Assembly: GCA_038869515.1 (NCBI GenBank)
Contig: JAWCQZ010000003.1
Location: forward strand, 31,306-95,305
Length of the DNA: 64,000 nt
Reading direction: 5' to 3'
Origin: JAWCQZ01 sp038869515 [NCBI: Halobacteria archaeon]
GTDB taxonomy: Archaea; Halobacteriota; Syntropharchaeia; JACQPP01
Under the pieces are notes generated by a model. It was given only the letters and a program-made list of their open reading frames with translations. It was not told the DNA's origin and did no database searches. Below, in pieces: positions 42,521 to 50,506 of the stretch (position 1 is its first letter; the number at the start of each line of letters is the position of its first letter). A program made the position numbers and the translations under genes.

Positions 42521-42847
42521 CTATGCTTGGGCTTCGAACGACTGCCCGCAGCCGCAGGAGCGCGTGGCGTTGGGGTTCTCGATTTTGAATCCGGCGCCGC
42601 TGAAGTCCTCGACCCAGTCGATGCTGGAGCCCTTGAGGAACCGGAGGCTGTTGGCGTCCACGATGAGTTTCACGCCGTGCTGCTCGGCGACCTCGTCGTC
42701 CGCCCTGGGCTCGTCGAAGGACATGCCGTAGCGGAAGCCGGAGCACCCGCCGCCGGAAACGAAGACCCGGAGGCCGGCGCCGTTCTTCTTCTCCTGGGCC
42801 ATGACCTCCTTGACCTTGGTCGCGGCCTTCTCGGTGATGGCGATCAT
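42521..42847 (-). CDS. A-type Fe-S cluster carrier (IscA/ErpA/HesB), 108 aa
   Basis: ITEKAATKVKEVMAQEKKNG opens the HesB fold. The three cluster-binding Cys are in GGGCSGFRYGMSF and at the end in SCGCGQSF, the usual C-x(n)-C-G-C arrangement. It takes a newly built Fe-S cluster and delivers it to targets such as glutamate synthase or radical-SAM enzymes. ATG 42847 puts the domain at its normal N-terminus. Confidence 0.92.
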   Translation of the reverse strand: MIAITEKAATKVKEVMAQEKKNGAGLRVFVSGGGCSGFRYGMSFDEPRADDEVAEQHGVKLIVDANSLRFLKGSSIDWVEDFSGAGFKIENPNATRSCGCGQSFEAQA

Positions 42848-42971
42848 CCTGTAAATTCGGGTCCGGGAGGTTGAAAAACCTTTTCCCCCCTCCCCCGGGC
42901 CCGTAAATCCGCGCCGGAGGAGCGGGAGTCGCGGCGGGAAACGATTTGACGCTTGCGGACCAACGACTTCC

Positions 42972-43580
42972 ATGGCCCAGGCCATCACCGACTCCCTCGT
43001 CCCATTCACCTGGTTCCTGGTCCCGGTCTTCATCGCGGCCCTCGCCCTCGCGCTCCTCATCCTCTTCGCCTTCCAGACCTCCCGGGCCGCCAAGTGGTTC
43101 CTCTACTGGCTCGACGCCCGGGGCATCCGGAGGCCCGAAGGGCGGTTCCGGGCGCTCCTGGTCCGCCGCGCCCGGGGGAGGAGCGAGCTCCCCGCGCGGC
43201 CCGCCGGGGAGGCGCAGGCGGAGGGCGAGGCCTCGGCCCGGGGCTTCCTGAAATCGCGGGCCCGGCAGAGGCTGCAGGAGAAGACCGGCGTCGCACCCGT
43301 CAAGAGCGTGGCGGAGCGGCTCGAGCTCCTCTCGGCAGCGCCCCGCGAGGTCCCCCTGTCGCCGTCGGTCTCCGAAGATGTCCTCCGGCGGCTCGAGGCC
43401 AGCGGACGGGGGCTCCCCGGCGGTCCCGCCCCCGGCGCCCCCCGGGGCTCCCAGGCCCTCCAGGCCTCCCGCCAGATGACCGATTCGATGCTCCGCTCCC
43501 TCGAAGAGCAGGTCCGGCAGGGGCTCCTCACCCCCCAGGCCTTCGAGGAGATGAAGACCCGGTTGCTCCCGAAGACGTAA
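42972..43580 (+). CDS. Single-pass membrane protein of unknown function, 202 aa
   Basis: One N-terminal membrane helix ([20 protein letters not shown]), then a basic cytoplasmic linker ([13 protein letters not shown]), a low-complexity Gly/Pro segment, and a C-terminal helical hairpin ([20 protein letters not shown] then [13 protein letters not shown]). The end resembles SHOCT-type short helical modules that mediate oligomerisation. Divergent from the IscA gene. Function not assigned. Confidence 0.65.
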   Translation: MAQAITDSLVPFTWFLVPVFIAALALALLILFAFQTSRAAKWFLYWLDARGIRRPEGRFRALLVRRARGRSELPARPAGEAQAEGEASARGFLKSRARQRLQEKTGVAPVKSVAERLELLSAAPREVPLSPSVSEDVLRRLEASGRGLPGGPAPGAPRGSQALQASRQMTDSMLRSLEEQVRQGLLTPQAFEEMKTRLLPKT

Positions 43581-43617
43581 AAGATTTAAAGGGGGCGGGG
43601 GCAAGCAGGGTTGCGCC

Positions 43618-43944
43618 ATGGCTGGCAACGAAAAACAACCGAGCCAAAAGCCGCAAGCCCAGAGACCCCAGAGCAAGCGCGAAGACGGAACCATCTACAT
43701 CGGCAACAAGCCCGTGATGGCCTACGTCCTGGCCGTCGTGACCCAGTTCAACAACGGGTCGAACGGCGTGAACATCAAGGCCAGGGGCCGGGCCATCAGC
43801 CGCGCGGTGGATGTCGCGGAAGTGGTCCGGCGGAAGTTCCTGACCCAGGCGAATCTCAAGGCCATCAGCATCGGGACGGAGCACCTTGCCGGTGAGAGGG
43901 GCGAAGTCGACGTCAGCACCATCGAAATCCAGCTCACCAAGTGA
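43618..43944 (+). CDS. albA: DNA/RNA-binding protein Alba, 108 aa
   Basis: [40 protein letters not shown] and [20 protein letters not shown] are the standard Alba fold and beta-hairpin. The Lys of GNKPVM corresponds to the DNA-contacting, acetylatable Lys of Sulfolobus Alba. It coats DNA and RNA as a dimer. A basic Gln-rich 20-residue N-terminus precedes the fold. An ATTTAAAG box is centred about 30 nt before ATG. It overlaps the CoA-pathway gene by 4 nt. Confidence 0.95.
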   Translation: MAGNEKQPSQKPQAQRPQSKREDGTIYIGNKPVMAYVLAVVTQFNNGSNGVNIKARGRAISRAVDVAEVVRRKFLTQANLKAISIGTEHLAGERGEVDVSTIEIQLTK

Positions 43945-44693
43945 AGCCTCCCCGCAGCCATCCGAGGTTTCGGTCTCTCGTCGAGAGAGCCTCGCTTGTC
44001 GAGGGGTGGAAACGGGGGCTGGTCGCCGACGCGGGACTCCTGGCCCACGGACGGGGCGAGGCTTTCGACTACCTCCTCGGCGAGCGCACGACGCCCGAGG
44101 CGCGGCGGGCCGCCCGTGCGGGGGTCGCCCTCCTCCGGCTCGCCCGCAGGCCGGTCATCTCGGTCAACGGCAACGCTGCCGTCCTGGCGGGGCGCGACCT
44201 GGCCCGACTCGGCCGGGCTCTCGGCGCGCCCCTGGAAGTGAACCTATTCTACCGCAGCCCGGGGCGCGAGAGGCTGCTGGTCCGCCACCTGCGCTCCCTC
44301 GGCGCGGAGCGGGTCCTCTCCGGGGGCGGGGCGCGCCTGCCGGGGCTGGAGAGCTCCCGGAGGCGGGTCCACCCTGACGGCATCCTGCGGGCGGACGCGG
44401 TCCTCGTCCCCCTGGAGGACGGGGACCGGACCGAGGTTCTGGCGCGGCTCGGGAAGCGGGTCGTCGCCGTGGACCTGAACCCCCTCTCCCGGACCTCCCG
44501 CAGGGCGACCGTCACCGTCGTGGACAACCTGACCCGGTGCGCGCCGCTCATGGCCTCCATGGCGCGGGAGATGGACGGCTGGCCGGGGGCCCGGCTGGCG
44601 CGCACGTCGCGCCTCGACAACCGCGCAAACCTACGCCTCTCGGTGGAGCGGATGGGGGCGGCTGCGACCCGGGAGTTGGGCCGAAAAAGGTAA
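43941..44693 (+). CDS. 4-phosphopantoate--beta-alanine ligase (phosphopantothenate synthetase), 250 aa
   Basis: [84 protein letters not shown] and [20 protein letters not shown] match the archaeal COG1701 enzyme along its length. It joins 4-phosphopantoate and beta-alanine using ATP in archaeal coenzyme A synthesis. ATGA overlap with alba means coupled translation; the pairing has no obvious metabolic logic. Confidence 0.92.
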   Translation: MKPPRSHPRFRSLVERASLVEGWKRGLVADAGLLAHGRGEAFDYLLGERTTPEARRAARAGVALLRLARRPVISVNGNAAVLAGRDLARLGRALGAPLEVNLFYRSPGRERLLVRHLRSLGAERVLSGGGARLPGLESSRRRVHPDGILRADAVLVPLEDGDRTEVLARLGKRVVAVDLNPLSRTSRRATVTVVDNLTRCAPLMASMAREMDGWPGARLARTSRLDNRANLRLSVERMGAAATRELGRKR

Positions 44694-44719
44694 GGGGTGG
44701 CGGGGGCAACCATCCCCAC

Positions 44720-44794
44720 GCTCCGATAGTTTAGTTCGGCCAAGAATTGCGGACTTTCAATCCGCAGACCCGGGTTCAAATCCCGGTCGGAGCA
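44720..44794 (+). tRNA. tRNA-Glu (anticodon UUC)
   Basis: Acceptor arms GCTCCGA/TCGGAGC pair fully. The anticodon stem GCGGA/TCCGC encloses CTTTCAA with anticodon TTC. The T arm reads CCCGGGTTCAAATCCCGG. Discriminator A; CCA is not encoded and no intron is present. Confidence 0.95.
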
Positions 44795-44820
44795 ATCGAA
44801 CGGAATCGGAACCGGTCTCG

Positions 44821-44946
44821 TTGCCGACCGAGGCCGAGGTCACGCTGCGCGTCCCGGAGGAGCTGAAGCGCAAGATGCAGAAGCACATCATCGCGGGGCG
44901 GGGGATGCCGGACCTCGAACTCGACCTGCAGGCTGGCGGGCTCTGA
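44821..44946 (+). pseudogene. Ribbon-helix-helix antitoxin-like fragment, 41 aa
   Basis: From TTG 44821 the frame reads PTEAEVTLRVPEELKRKMQK then HIIAGRGMPDLELDL and stops. EVTLRVPEELKRKM is the DNA-binding strand and first helix of archaeal VapB/RHH proteins; the second helix is replaced by unrelated residues. No toxin follows. Directly downstream of the tRNA, a common integration site. Confidence 0.4.
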
Positions 44947-44950
44947 AAAG

Positions 44951-44959
44951 GTTTATCAT
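44951..44959 (+). promoter_or_regulatory. TATA box of the secreted 247-aa protein
   Basis: GTTTATCAT is centred 29 nt before ATG 44984, predicting a very short or absent leader. Confidence 0.55.
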
Positions 44960-44983
44960 TCGCCTCGGGCATCTCCCCACACC

Positions 44984-45727
44984 ATGCGCTGGTGGATTCT
45001 TCTTCTCCTGCCTCTGGCAGCCGCCCCCGCCCTCGGCATCGTGGGCCTGGGCCACATGCAGCCGATCCAGGAGGTCACGATTCCTCAGGGCCTATCCTAC
45101 ACCACCCCTCTCTACTTCTACAACGCCTACGGGGACCGCATCACCCACGTCGCCGCCACAATCACGCTCGAAACCCCGCCGGTCCGGGTAACCCTCGACC
45201 CCGACAAGCACGTGGCCGCCTACAACATCTCGGGCCTCATCACCAACGTCACCGAATCGACGCTCGCCTGTCCCCGCGGGAAGACCGGGCTCCCGCCCGG
45301 GGTCATCCCGAGCCTCGAGCAGGCCTACACCTATCCGACAGGCGACCCCAACTGCCCCGTCCGGAACGCCTACATCCTCGCCCCGACCGGCGACGGCTAC
45401 CTCCCCTCCGCGGTCATCAACGTCACCTTCGACGTCCCCGAGAACACGCCGCCGGGCAACTACCCGGTCCGCATCGAGGCGAACGGCTTCGTCATCGGGG
45501 AGACCGGCAACCTCCTCCCGGGCATCAGCGGCGCCTTCGCCTACAACGTCATCGTCCGGCGCCCCGGCCCCATCACCGAGATCCCAGTGACCCCGACCCC
45601 CTCGGCCACTCCCGGCCCGGCGGGCGGTCCAGACATCGGGGCCCTGCTGCCCTACATCGGCATCGGCGGCGCCGTGGCCGGCGGAATGGCGGGCATGTAC
45701 TTACTCGGGCGGCGGGGCCGGCCCTAG
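44984..45727 (+). CDS. Secreted protein with C-terminal membrane anchor, 247 aa
   Basis: Signal peptide WWILLLLPLAAAPALG, then a beta-rich extracellular domain: TIPQGLSYTTPLYFYNAYGD, AATITLETPPVRVTLDP, a Cys pair (LACPRGK, DPNCPVR) likely forming a disulfide, and FDVPENTPPGNYPVRIEANG. A Pro/Thr linker precedes a membrane helix (IGIGGAVAGGMAGMYLLG) and RRGRP. The PGF tripeptide is absent, so this is a plain anchor and not a PGF-CTERM substrate. Role unknown. Confidence 0.75.
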   Translation: MRWWILLLLPLAAAPALGIVGLGHMQPIQEVTIPQGLSYTTPLYFYNAYGDRITHVAATITLETPPVRVTLDPDKHVAAYNISGLITNVTESTLACPRGKTGLPPGVIPSLEQAYTYPTGDPNCPVRNAYILAPTGDGYLPSAVINVTFDVPENTPPGNYPVRIEANGFVIGETGNLLPGISGAFAYNVIVRRPGPITEIPVTPTPSATPGPAGGPDIGALLPYIGIGGAVAGGMAGMYLLGRRGRP

Positions 45728-45743
45728 TCCGACCCGCAGGCCC

Positions 45744-46532
45744 TCACTGCAAGAACGGCGGAGCCGGGGACGCCCGCGCCCGTCCCAGCCCCAGGAGCCC
45801 CATCACCCGGTCCGAGAGCCGGGGCCTCCAGGGGACTCCCGCGATGCGGGAGGCGAGGGTGGCGAAGGCGAGGGCTGCGGGGGAGTGTGGGCGGAGGGCC
45901 ACCACCGGTTTTCCCACCGCGATGGAGCGGCGGATCTCCCTGCGCTCGGGGATCTGGCCGATGACCGGGGCGTCGCACGCCTGCTCCACCTCGGCCACCG
46001 TCAGTTCGTAGCGCTCCTTCCGGATGCGGTTCAACTCGATGCCCAGCACCGGGGTCTGGAGCGACTCGGCCAGTTTCAGGCTCTTCATCGCGTCGGTGAG
46101 GGCGGTGACCTCCGGGTTGGTGACCGCGAGAATCTCGTCGGCCGCCTCGAAGACCGGGACCGCCTCCTGCTCCACGCCGGGGGCGCTGTCGAGGAGGACG
46201 AACTCGTAGTCCGCGAGCCCCTCGAGGGTTCCCCGGATTTCGTCGGCCGTGGCCGTGTACTGGTAGAGGCTGAGCGAGGTCGGCACCACCGCCACGCCGC
46301 TCGGGTGGAGGTGGAGGACCTGCCGGATGTCCACCTTCCCCTGGAGGGCGTCGAGGAACGAAGTCGCGGATTGATACATGCCGAAGTGGATGCCGAGGTT
46401 CGGCGTCGTCAGGTTGCAGTCCACCACGGCCACCCGGCGCCGGAAGACGGCGGCCAGGGCGCAGCCGAGGTTGGCGGTCGTGGTCGTCTTGCCCACTCCT
46501 CCTTTCCCCGAAACCACGCCGATGATTTTCAT
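45744..46532 (-). CDS. MinD/ParA-family ATPase, 262 aa
   Basis: Deviant Walker A GVVSGKGGVGKTTTTANLG, switch I region VAVVDCNLTTPNLGIHFG, Walker B FVLLDSAPGVEQEAV and VTNPEVTALTDAMK define a MinD-like ATPase. After residue 235 the tail (RLSDRVMGLLGLGRARASPA) could be a short amphipathic membrane-binding helix like that of MinD. In archaea such proteins position motility or chemotaxis arrays or other structures. It lies 0.8 kb from a divergent tubulin-like gene on the other strand. Confidence 0.88.
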   Translation of the reverse strand: MKIIGVVSGKGGVGKTTTTANLGCALAAVFRRRVAVVDCNLTTPNLGIHFGMYQSATSFLDALQGKVDIRQVLHLHPSGVAVVPTSLSLYQYTATADEIRGTLEGLADYEFVLLDSAPGVEQEAVPVFEAADEILAVTNPEVTALTDAMKSLKLAESLQTPVLGIELNRIRKERYELTVAEVEQACDAPVIGQIPERREIRRSIAVGKPVVALRPHSPAALAFATLASRIAGVPWRPRLSDRVMGLLGLGRARASPAPPFLQ

Positions 46533-46592
46533 CGGGGGGGTTTGGCCTCTTTCATTAAATCCTTATGGCCCGCCCATCCCCATGCCCGCAAG

Positions 46593-46600
46593 TTTTATCC
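46593..46600 (+). promoter_or_regulatory. TATA box ahead of the (TC)6 gene
   Basis: TTTTATCC is centred about 26 nt before ATG 46622, so that ATG would be the 5' end of a leaderless mRNA. Confidence 0.5.
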
Positions 46601-46621
46601 GGCTTTGCGTGATTTCCTGTC

Positions 46622-46989
46622 ATGGCATTCGAAACGGTTCTCCTTCTCTCTCTCTCATAGCAACCGCTCTCTGGAACCGCCTGCGGACAAAGCGCGACGT
46701 TGAGGAGCTCCAGGCCATTCTGCGCGGACTGAGGAGGCCCGAGATAGCGGCCGCCCGCGCCTCGATTTCCGAGCCGCTCATCTACCCGCGGCCGAGACCG
46801 ACCCCGCACCGGGACCGCAGAATGCTGGCGTATATCGAGAGCGGGGTCCGCTCGGGCGCCCTTTCGCCGGACGAGGCGGAGTTCCTCAGAAGGGGGTTGA
46901 AAGACCGCGAACAGGTCAGAGCAACCTCTTCAACCTCGTCACCATCTCCCTCACCGCCTCCGCCCCATCCTCCACCACCTTCGGAGTGA
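46622..46989 (+). pseudogene. Single-pass membrane protein gene, out of frame at a (TC)6 tract
   Basis: From the promoter-matched ATG the frame reads MAFETVLLLSLS and stops. Removing one TC from the (TC)6 tract at 46645-46656 joins MAFETVLLLSL to IATALWNRLRTKRDVEELQA, LRGLRRPEIAAARASIS and YIESGVRSGALSPDEAEFLR, a sensible signal-anchor plus helical cytoplasmic domain ending near 46989. The repeat length decides the frame, so the gene is either a pseudogene, a switchable (phase-variable) gene, or carries a sequencing error. Its end overlaps the convergent HEPN-like gene by 74 nt. Confidence 0.55.
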
Positions 46990-47275
46990 GCCAGTCTTCG
47001 TAGAAGTTCGCGTGGAGGCTGTTGGCCGCGTTGAAGAGGCGGGGAAGCCCCCACTCGGGGTGGTCAGCGTCGAGAGTCTCGATGAACTCGGCCAGGGACC
47101 GGTGGCTTCCGAGCCGCTTGCCTTTTCGAGCAGCCACCGCCTTGATGGCCTCGGCGCAGGCCCCCCAAAACTTCTCCGAGGCTTGGGGGTAGTCGCCCTC
47201 CGCCAGGAGTTTTTCCGCATCGGTCAGGTATTTTCCGTTGAGGCGAAGATAGGTCGCCTGGGTTTCCCGCGCCAT
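46916..47275 (-). CDS. PaREP1/HEPN-like protein, 119 aa
   Basis: YLTDAEKLLAEGDYPQASEK then FWGACAEAIKAVAARKGKRL is the archaeal PaREP1/HEPN-type helical pattern; LAEFIETLDADHPEWG and SLHANFYEDWLTPKVVEDGA complete the bundle. HEPN relatives often work as RNases or as partners of nucleotidyltransferases in toxin-antitoxin pairs, but the RNase motif R-x4-6-H is not obvious: HRSLAEF is the only His-containing polar segment. No partner gene is adjacent. Role unknown. Confidence 0.72.
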   Translation of the reverse strand: MARETQATYLRLNGKYLTDAEKLLAEGDYPQASEKFWGACAEAIKAVAARKGKRLGSHRSLAEFIETLDADHPEWGLPRLFNAANSLHANFYEDWLTPKVVEDGAEAVREMVTRLKRLL

Positions 47276-47332
47276 CGTATAATCTGAAAGGGGAGGAGCG
47301 CTTTAAAGCCTTGGCCATTCCCAGCCCTCGAG

Positions 47333-48562
47333 ATGAAAGACCTCCACTTCCTCGGCGTCGGCGGCTGCGGGCGAAAACTGCTCTTCGAGATGGTCCGCCG
47401 CGGCTCCCCGGACTCCCGGGCGGCCCACCTCTTCCTCGACCTCAGCGACGACGTGGACTACCTCTACAAGGACCTGCCCCCCGGCGCCTACACCGACATC
47501 AAGCCCAGGGAGTTCAGCGGCGGCGTGGGCCGGGTCCCCATGAGCGCGGAGTATATCGCCGCCAACCTCTTCCGCCTCTTCAACGTGCCCGAGCGGACCC
47601 TCGTGCCCCGGGTCGCCAACATCTACCTCCACAGCCTGGGGGGCGGGACGGGGTCGGGGATGGTGCCGGTCCTGATTGACCGCGCCAAGGCCCTCTCCCC
47701 CTCCACGGTCCACATCGCCTGCTCGGTCTTCACCGAGGGCCCCGCCCTGGAGAACGCGAACCACCTCTACACCTTCAAGCGCTGCTCCGAGCGGGCCGAC
47801 CTCATGGTGGTCCTGGAGAACCGGGCCATGGAGCGGCTGCTGCGCCGGGAGAAGCCCGGCTCCGGGAAGATGCCCCTCCAGTTCATCAACGAGCACATCA
47901 TCTCCATCCTCGACCTCATCACCGCCGCGCGGAAGCCGGGGGCCTACCCGGGCCTCACCGACTTCAAGAACTACATGAACCACCTCGCCCTCGACCCCGC
48001 TTACAGGAAGGGGGCCCGGTGGCTCGTCCCGGTGGTGTGGCCCCCCCTGGGGGTCGCGGTGGAGCCCGGCTTCGACCGCTACACCCCCTTCGGCTGGTGC
48101 CTCCGGGCCCTCCAGGAAGGGCCCCTCTGCGACGGGGTCGAGATGGACAGGGTCCGCCTCGCCATCCTGGTCATCGAGGCCCCCTTCCAGGACTACCTCG
48201 CCCGCCACGACCTCCCCGCAGAGGTGGGGAAACTGGAGAGATACCTCGGCCTCGCCAGGGGCTCGGTACTCACGACCCTGGTGCCGCGGAGCGGCGGCCT
48301 CCGCCTCTGCCTGCTCCTCTACCCGCCGCCCTTCCGGAAACTCCGGGAACTGCTGACCCTCCCCGATGAGGAGATGGTCCGCGCGAAGGCGGGGTGGAGG
48401 CACGGCGCGGAGCGCGACCTGAAGGAGTTGACCCTGACCGGAGAAGTGCCGGCGGAGGCGCGCCCTGAGCAGGCGATGCTCCGCATCCTGAGGACCATCG
48501 AGACGGCGGACCCCCGGAGAGGGTTGGGGGAGTTGCTGCAGGCGGCTGCGGGACAGGGCTAA
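47333..48562 (+). CDS. Divergent tubulin/FtsZ-superfamily GTPase, 409 aa
   Basis: The tubulin signature LGGGTGSGM is at residues 102-110, and the N-terminal loop GVGGCGRKLLFEM at 8-20 is the T1-like phosphate loop. FLDLSDDVDYL fits the strand and acidic loop after helix 1. The rest does not match canonical FtsZ: the usual N-A-V after T1 is absent and the C-terminal half is unfamiliar (CSVFTEGPALENANHLYTFK, PFGWCLRALQEGPLCDGVEM). No FtsZ C-terminal tail for anchors. It probably binds GTP and may polymerise; CetZ, TubZ-like and other noncanonical archaeal groups are alternatives. A GCTTTAAAG box lies about 27 nt upstream. Confidence 0.78.
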   Translation: MKDLHFLGVGGCGRKLLFEMVRRGSPDSRAAHLFLDLSDDVDYLYKDLPPGAYTDIKPREFSGGVGRVPMSAEYIAANLFRLFNVPERTLVPRVANIYLHSLGGGTGSGMVPVLIDRAKALSPSTVHIACSVFTEGPALENANHLYTFKRCSERADLMVVLENRAMERLLRREKPGSGKMPLQFINEHIISILDLITAARKPGAYPGLTDFKNYMNHLALDPAYRKGARWLVPVVWPPLGVAVEPGFDRYTPFGWCLRALQEGPLCDGVEMDRVRLAILVIEAPFQDYLARHDLPAEVGKLERYLGLARGSVLTTLVPRSGGLRLCLLLYPPPFRKLRELLTLPDEEMVRAKAGWRHGAERDLKELTLTGEVPAEARPEQAMLRILRTIETADPRRGLGELLQAAAGQG

Positions 48563-48589
48563 ATTAAAATCCGCAGCCAAATCCAGCAG

Positions 48590-49045
48590 ATGCCCTTCGT
48601 CGAGACCGCCTCCACCCTCACCGTCCACGACGGCAAGGTCCTCCTCATCCGCCGCAAGTATCCCCCCAACCCCGGCCTCTGGGCCTTCCCCGGCGGGCAC
48701 ATCGAGCCCGGGGAGAGCCCCGCGCAGGCGGCGGTCCGGGAGACGCTGGAGGAGACGGGGTGCGCCGTGGAGGCGGGCGAGCGGCTGGGGGTCTACGTGT
48801 GGCCGAAGTGGTGGCAGTTCGGTCTCTATCCGAACCGGTTCCGCATCCAGTGCTTCCGGGCGCGCTACGTCGGCGGCGAACCCCGCGCCGACCCTGAGGT
48901 GCTGGCCGCGCGCTGGTTCCGGCCGGAGGAACTGCGCGGCCTGTGGGTCACCGGGACGACCCGGGCGGCGCTGAGGGACGCGGGGTTGGTTGGGAACCCC
49001 CGGGCCCGGGGTGACGGAGGTTCCGCGGCTTCGCGGCCGACGTAA
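48590..49045 (+). CDS. Nudix hydrolase, 151 aa
   Basis: The Nudix box [23 protein letters not shown] is intact, with the Mg-binding RExxEExG core. It lies after LWAFP, giving the usual position. It hydrolyses a nucleoside diphosphate linked to another group; substrate not predictable, though [16 protein letters not shown] is distinctive. The last 15 residues (Gly/Arg/Ser-rich) may be a nonconserved tail. It starts 27 nt after the tubulin-like gene. Confidence 0.87.
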   Translation: MPFVETASTLTVHDGKVLLIRRKYPPNPGLWAFPGGHIEPGESPAQAAVRETLEETGCAVEAGERLGVYVWPKWWQFGLYPNRFRIQCFRARYVGGEPRADPEVLAARWFRPEELRGLWVTGTTRAALRDAGLVGNPRARGDGGSAASRPT

Positions 49046-49131
49046 TCGGGTTTTCGAGCGGCGATGCAGCCAAGTCCGCACCGCTGTCTTTATGTATCAT
49101 GAACCCACCTTTCTATTGGGAGGTGGGGAAT

Positions 49132-49305
49132 ATGTTGAGTTACGGCGCAGGGGTCCTCGCTCTGGTCCCGCTCTTGGAGCGGCTCGACTGCAAGGAGGAG
49201 GGGACCGTCACTCTCCGCCTGAAGGACCTTGAGTTGGGAGGAGTGCGGTTTCTTTCCGGGGCGGTCCGGCTCCAGGCCTGCGCCCTGGGGAATGGCAAGC
49301 ACTGA
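49132..49305 (+). CDS. Small protein, 57 aa, first gene of a membrane-protein operon
   Basis: GGGAGGTGG at 49114-49122 gives a good ribosome site for ATG 49132, and a TATA-like CTTTATGTA lies near 49090. The product MLSYGAGVLALVPLLERLDC then KEEGTVTLRLKDLELGG looks amphipathic. Its stop overlaps the start of the next gene by 14 nt. No family recognised. Confidence 0.45.
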   Translation: MLSYGAGVLALVPLLERLDCKEEGTVTLRLKDLELGGVRFLSGAVRLQACALGNGKH

Positions 49306-49942
49306 ACCCATTCCGATGCCGACCCTCCGGCTCGGCCCCCGACCCCTCCCGGCCCGGACGGGCGCCTTCGAGGAGTCGCTCCTCTCCCACCTCCGGACCG
49401 GCCCCAAGGAGGCCCGCCAACTGCTCGCCCTCTCGGGGCTGAGCAAGAGGACTCTCTACCATCGCCTGGGCCGGCTGGAGGAGGAGGGGCGCATCGCGGT
49501 CTTCCCTCTCCGGCAGAGGGACCGGTGGGCCAGCCTCTACGCCCTCCCCGAGCACGCCCACCTCGCCGCGAAACTTTCGAAGTTCGAGCCCGTCCAGGAG
49601 GTTCCGGAGGCCCTCCAGGCCTCCATCCGGAAAGCGGTGGACGTCCTCCGCCGGAGGCTCATGCGGAACCCCGATCTGGAAGAGATTGCCATCGAGCTCC
49701 ACGAGAGCCCCGAAGGGGACGGGTTCCGGCGGGCGGTCTACCAGGTCGCCGGGGAGATGGGGTGGCGCCCGCCGACGCCCTGCGAACTGCAGGAGGCGAG
49801 CGGCAAACTCAAGCACACCCTCGCCCTGGCGAGCCTCCTCCGGAGCGGCGTCACCCCGCCCGGGGCGACCCCCGAGGAGATCGCCCGGGCCCGGGAATAC
49901 CTGGTGGAGAACCCGGAGCGGGTTCCGGAACTGAAGGTCTGA
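49292..49942 (+). CDS. Winged-helix protein, 216 aa
   Basis: Residues about 25-90 form a winged helix: FEESLLSHLRTGPKEARQLL, SGLSKRTLYHRLGRLEEEGR and IAVFPLRQRDRWASLYALPE (wing). A basic helical region follows (LQASIRKAVDVLRRRLMRNP) and a second HTH-like part (YQVAGEMGWRPPTPCELQEA). It is likely a DNA-binding regulator of this operon. ATG 49292 is chosen; ATG 49319 (MPTLRLG) is possible. Confidence 0.65.
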   Translation: MASTEPIPMPTLRLGPRPLPARTGAFEESLLSHLRTGPKEARQLLALSGLSKRTLYHRLGRLEEEGRIAVFPLRQRDRWASLYALPEHAHLAAKLSKFEPVQEVPEALQASIRKAVDVLRRRLMRNPDLEEIAIELHESPEGDGFRRAVYQVAGEMGWRPPTPCELQEASGKLKHTLALASLLRSGVTPPGATPEEIARAREYLVENPERVPELKV

Positions 49943-49953
49943 CCCCCGACGGG

Positions 49954-50493
49954 GTGCGCAACCGCTATTTCAACGCCGGAGAAAAGGAGCCCGTGCACCT
50001 CGCGCGCGTCCTCCGCACCCGGCGCTACGGCCTCCTGGCCCTCGGGATCGGCCTCGCCATGGCGGCCGCCCTCCCCCTGGTCCAGAACATCGGCCAGTGG
50101 CACAACCTCGACCTCTGGTTCACCGTCCTCGCCCAGAACACCGCAAACCTCTCCCTCTACATAGCCTTCTCCGCCCTCTTCGGGGCCTCGGTGGCGCTGG
50201 CCCTCTACAACTGGAGGCACCGGACCTGCGGCCTCCGCCGCGCCTCCCCGGGGGCGGCCGGGGCGGTCATGGCGTTCTTCCTCGGGGTCTGTCCGGGGTG
50301 CGCCTCCCTGGCTTCCCTCCTCTTCCCCGCGGTGGCGGGGGGCGCGGGGGCGGCGGCGGCCTTCGCCGTCGGCGCGAACTCGACCTGGTTCTTCCTCGCC
50401 TCCACGGGCCTGGTGGTGCTCGCCATCGCCCTCAACCGGGGGTTCTCCCGGCAGGTTCCGGGAGTGCCCACGGGCGCGGCCCGGACCCTTTGA
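49954..50493 (+). CDS. Polytopic membrane protein with a CPGC motif, about 179 aa
   Basis: Four membrane helices: YGLLALGIGLAMAAALPLVQ, LSLYIAFSALFGASVALALY, GAVMAFFLGVCPGCASLASL and STWFFLASTGLVVLAIALNR. The Cys pair VCPGCAS lies in a membrane-facing stretch, as in small membrane thiol or metal-handling proteins, and the next gene is CcdA, a thiol electron carrier, so a shared redox task is plausible. GTG 49954 or GTG 49993 could be the start. No named family recognised. Confidence 0.65.
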   Translation: MRNRYFNAGEKEPVHLARVLRTRRYGLLALGIGLAMAAALPLVQNIGQWHNLDLWFTVLAQNTANLSLYIAFSALFGASVALALYNWRHRTCGLRRASPGAAGAVMAFFLGVCPGCASLASLLFPAVAGGAGAAAAFAVGANSTWFFLASTGLVVLAIALNRGFSRQVPGVPTGAARTL

Positions 50494-50506
50494 GCGCCGG
50501 CGCCCG

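Noticed and set aside
44720-44946. Integrated element at the tRNA-Glu gene
   Set aside because: No integrase and no repeat of the tRNA 3' end were seen downstream; only a short RHH fragment is present.
47333-48562. Canonical FtsZ
   Set aside because: The GGGTGSG motif is present, but the first loop and C-terminal half do not follow FtsZ.
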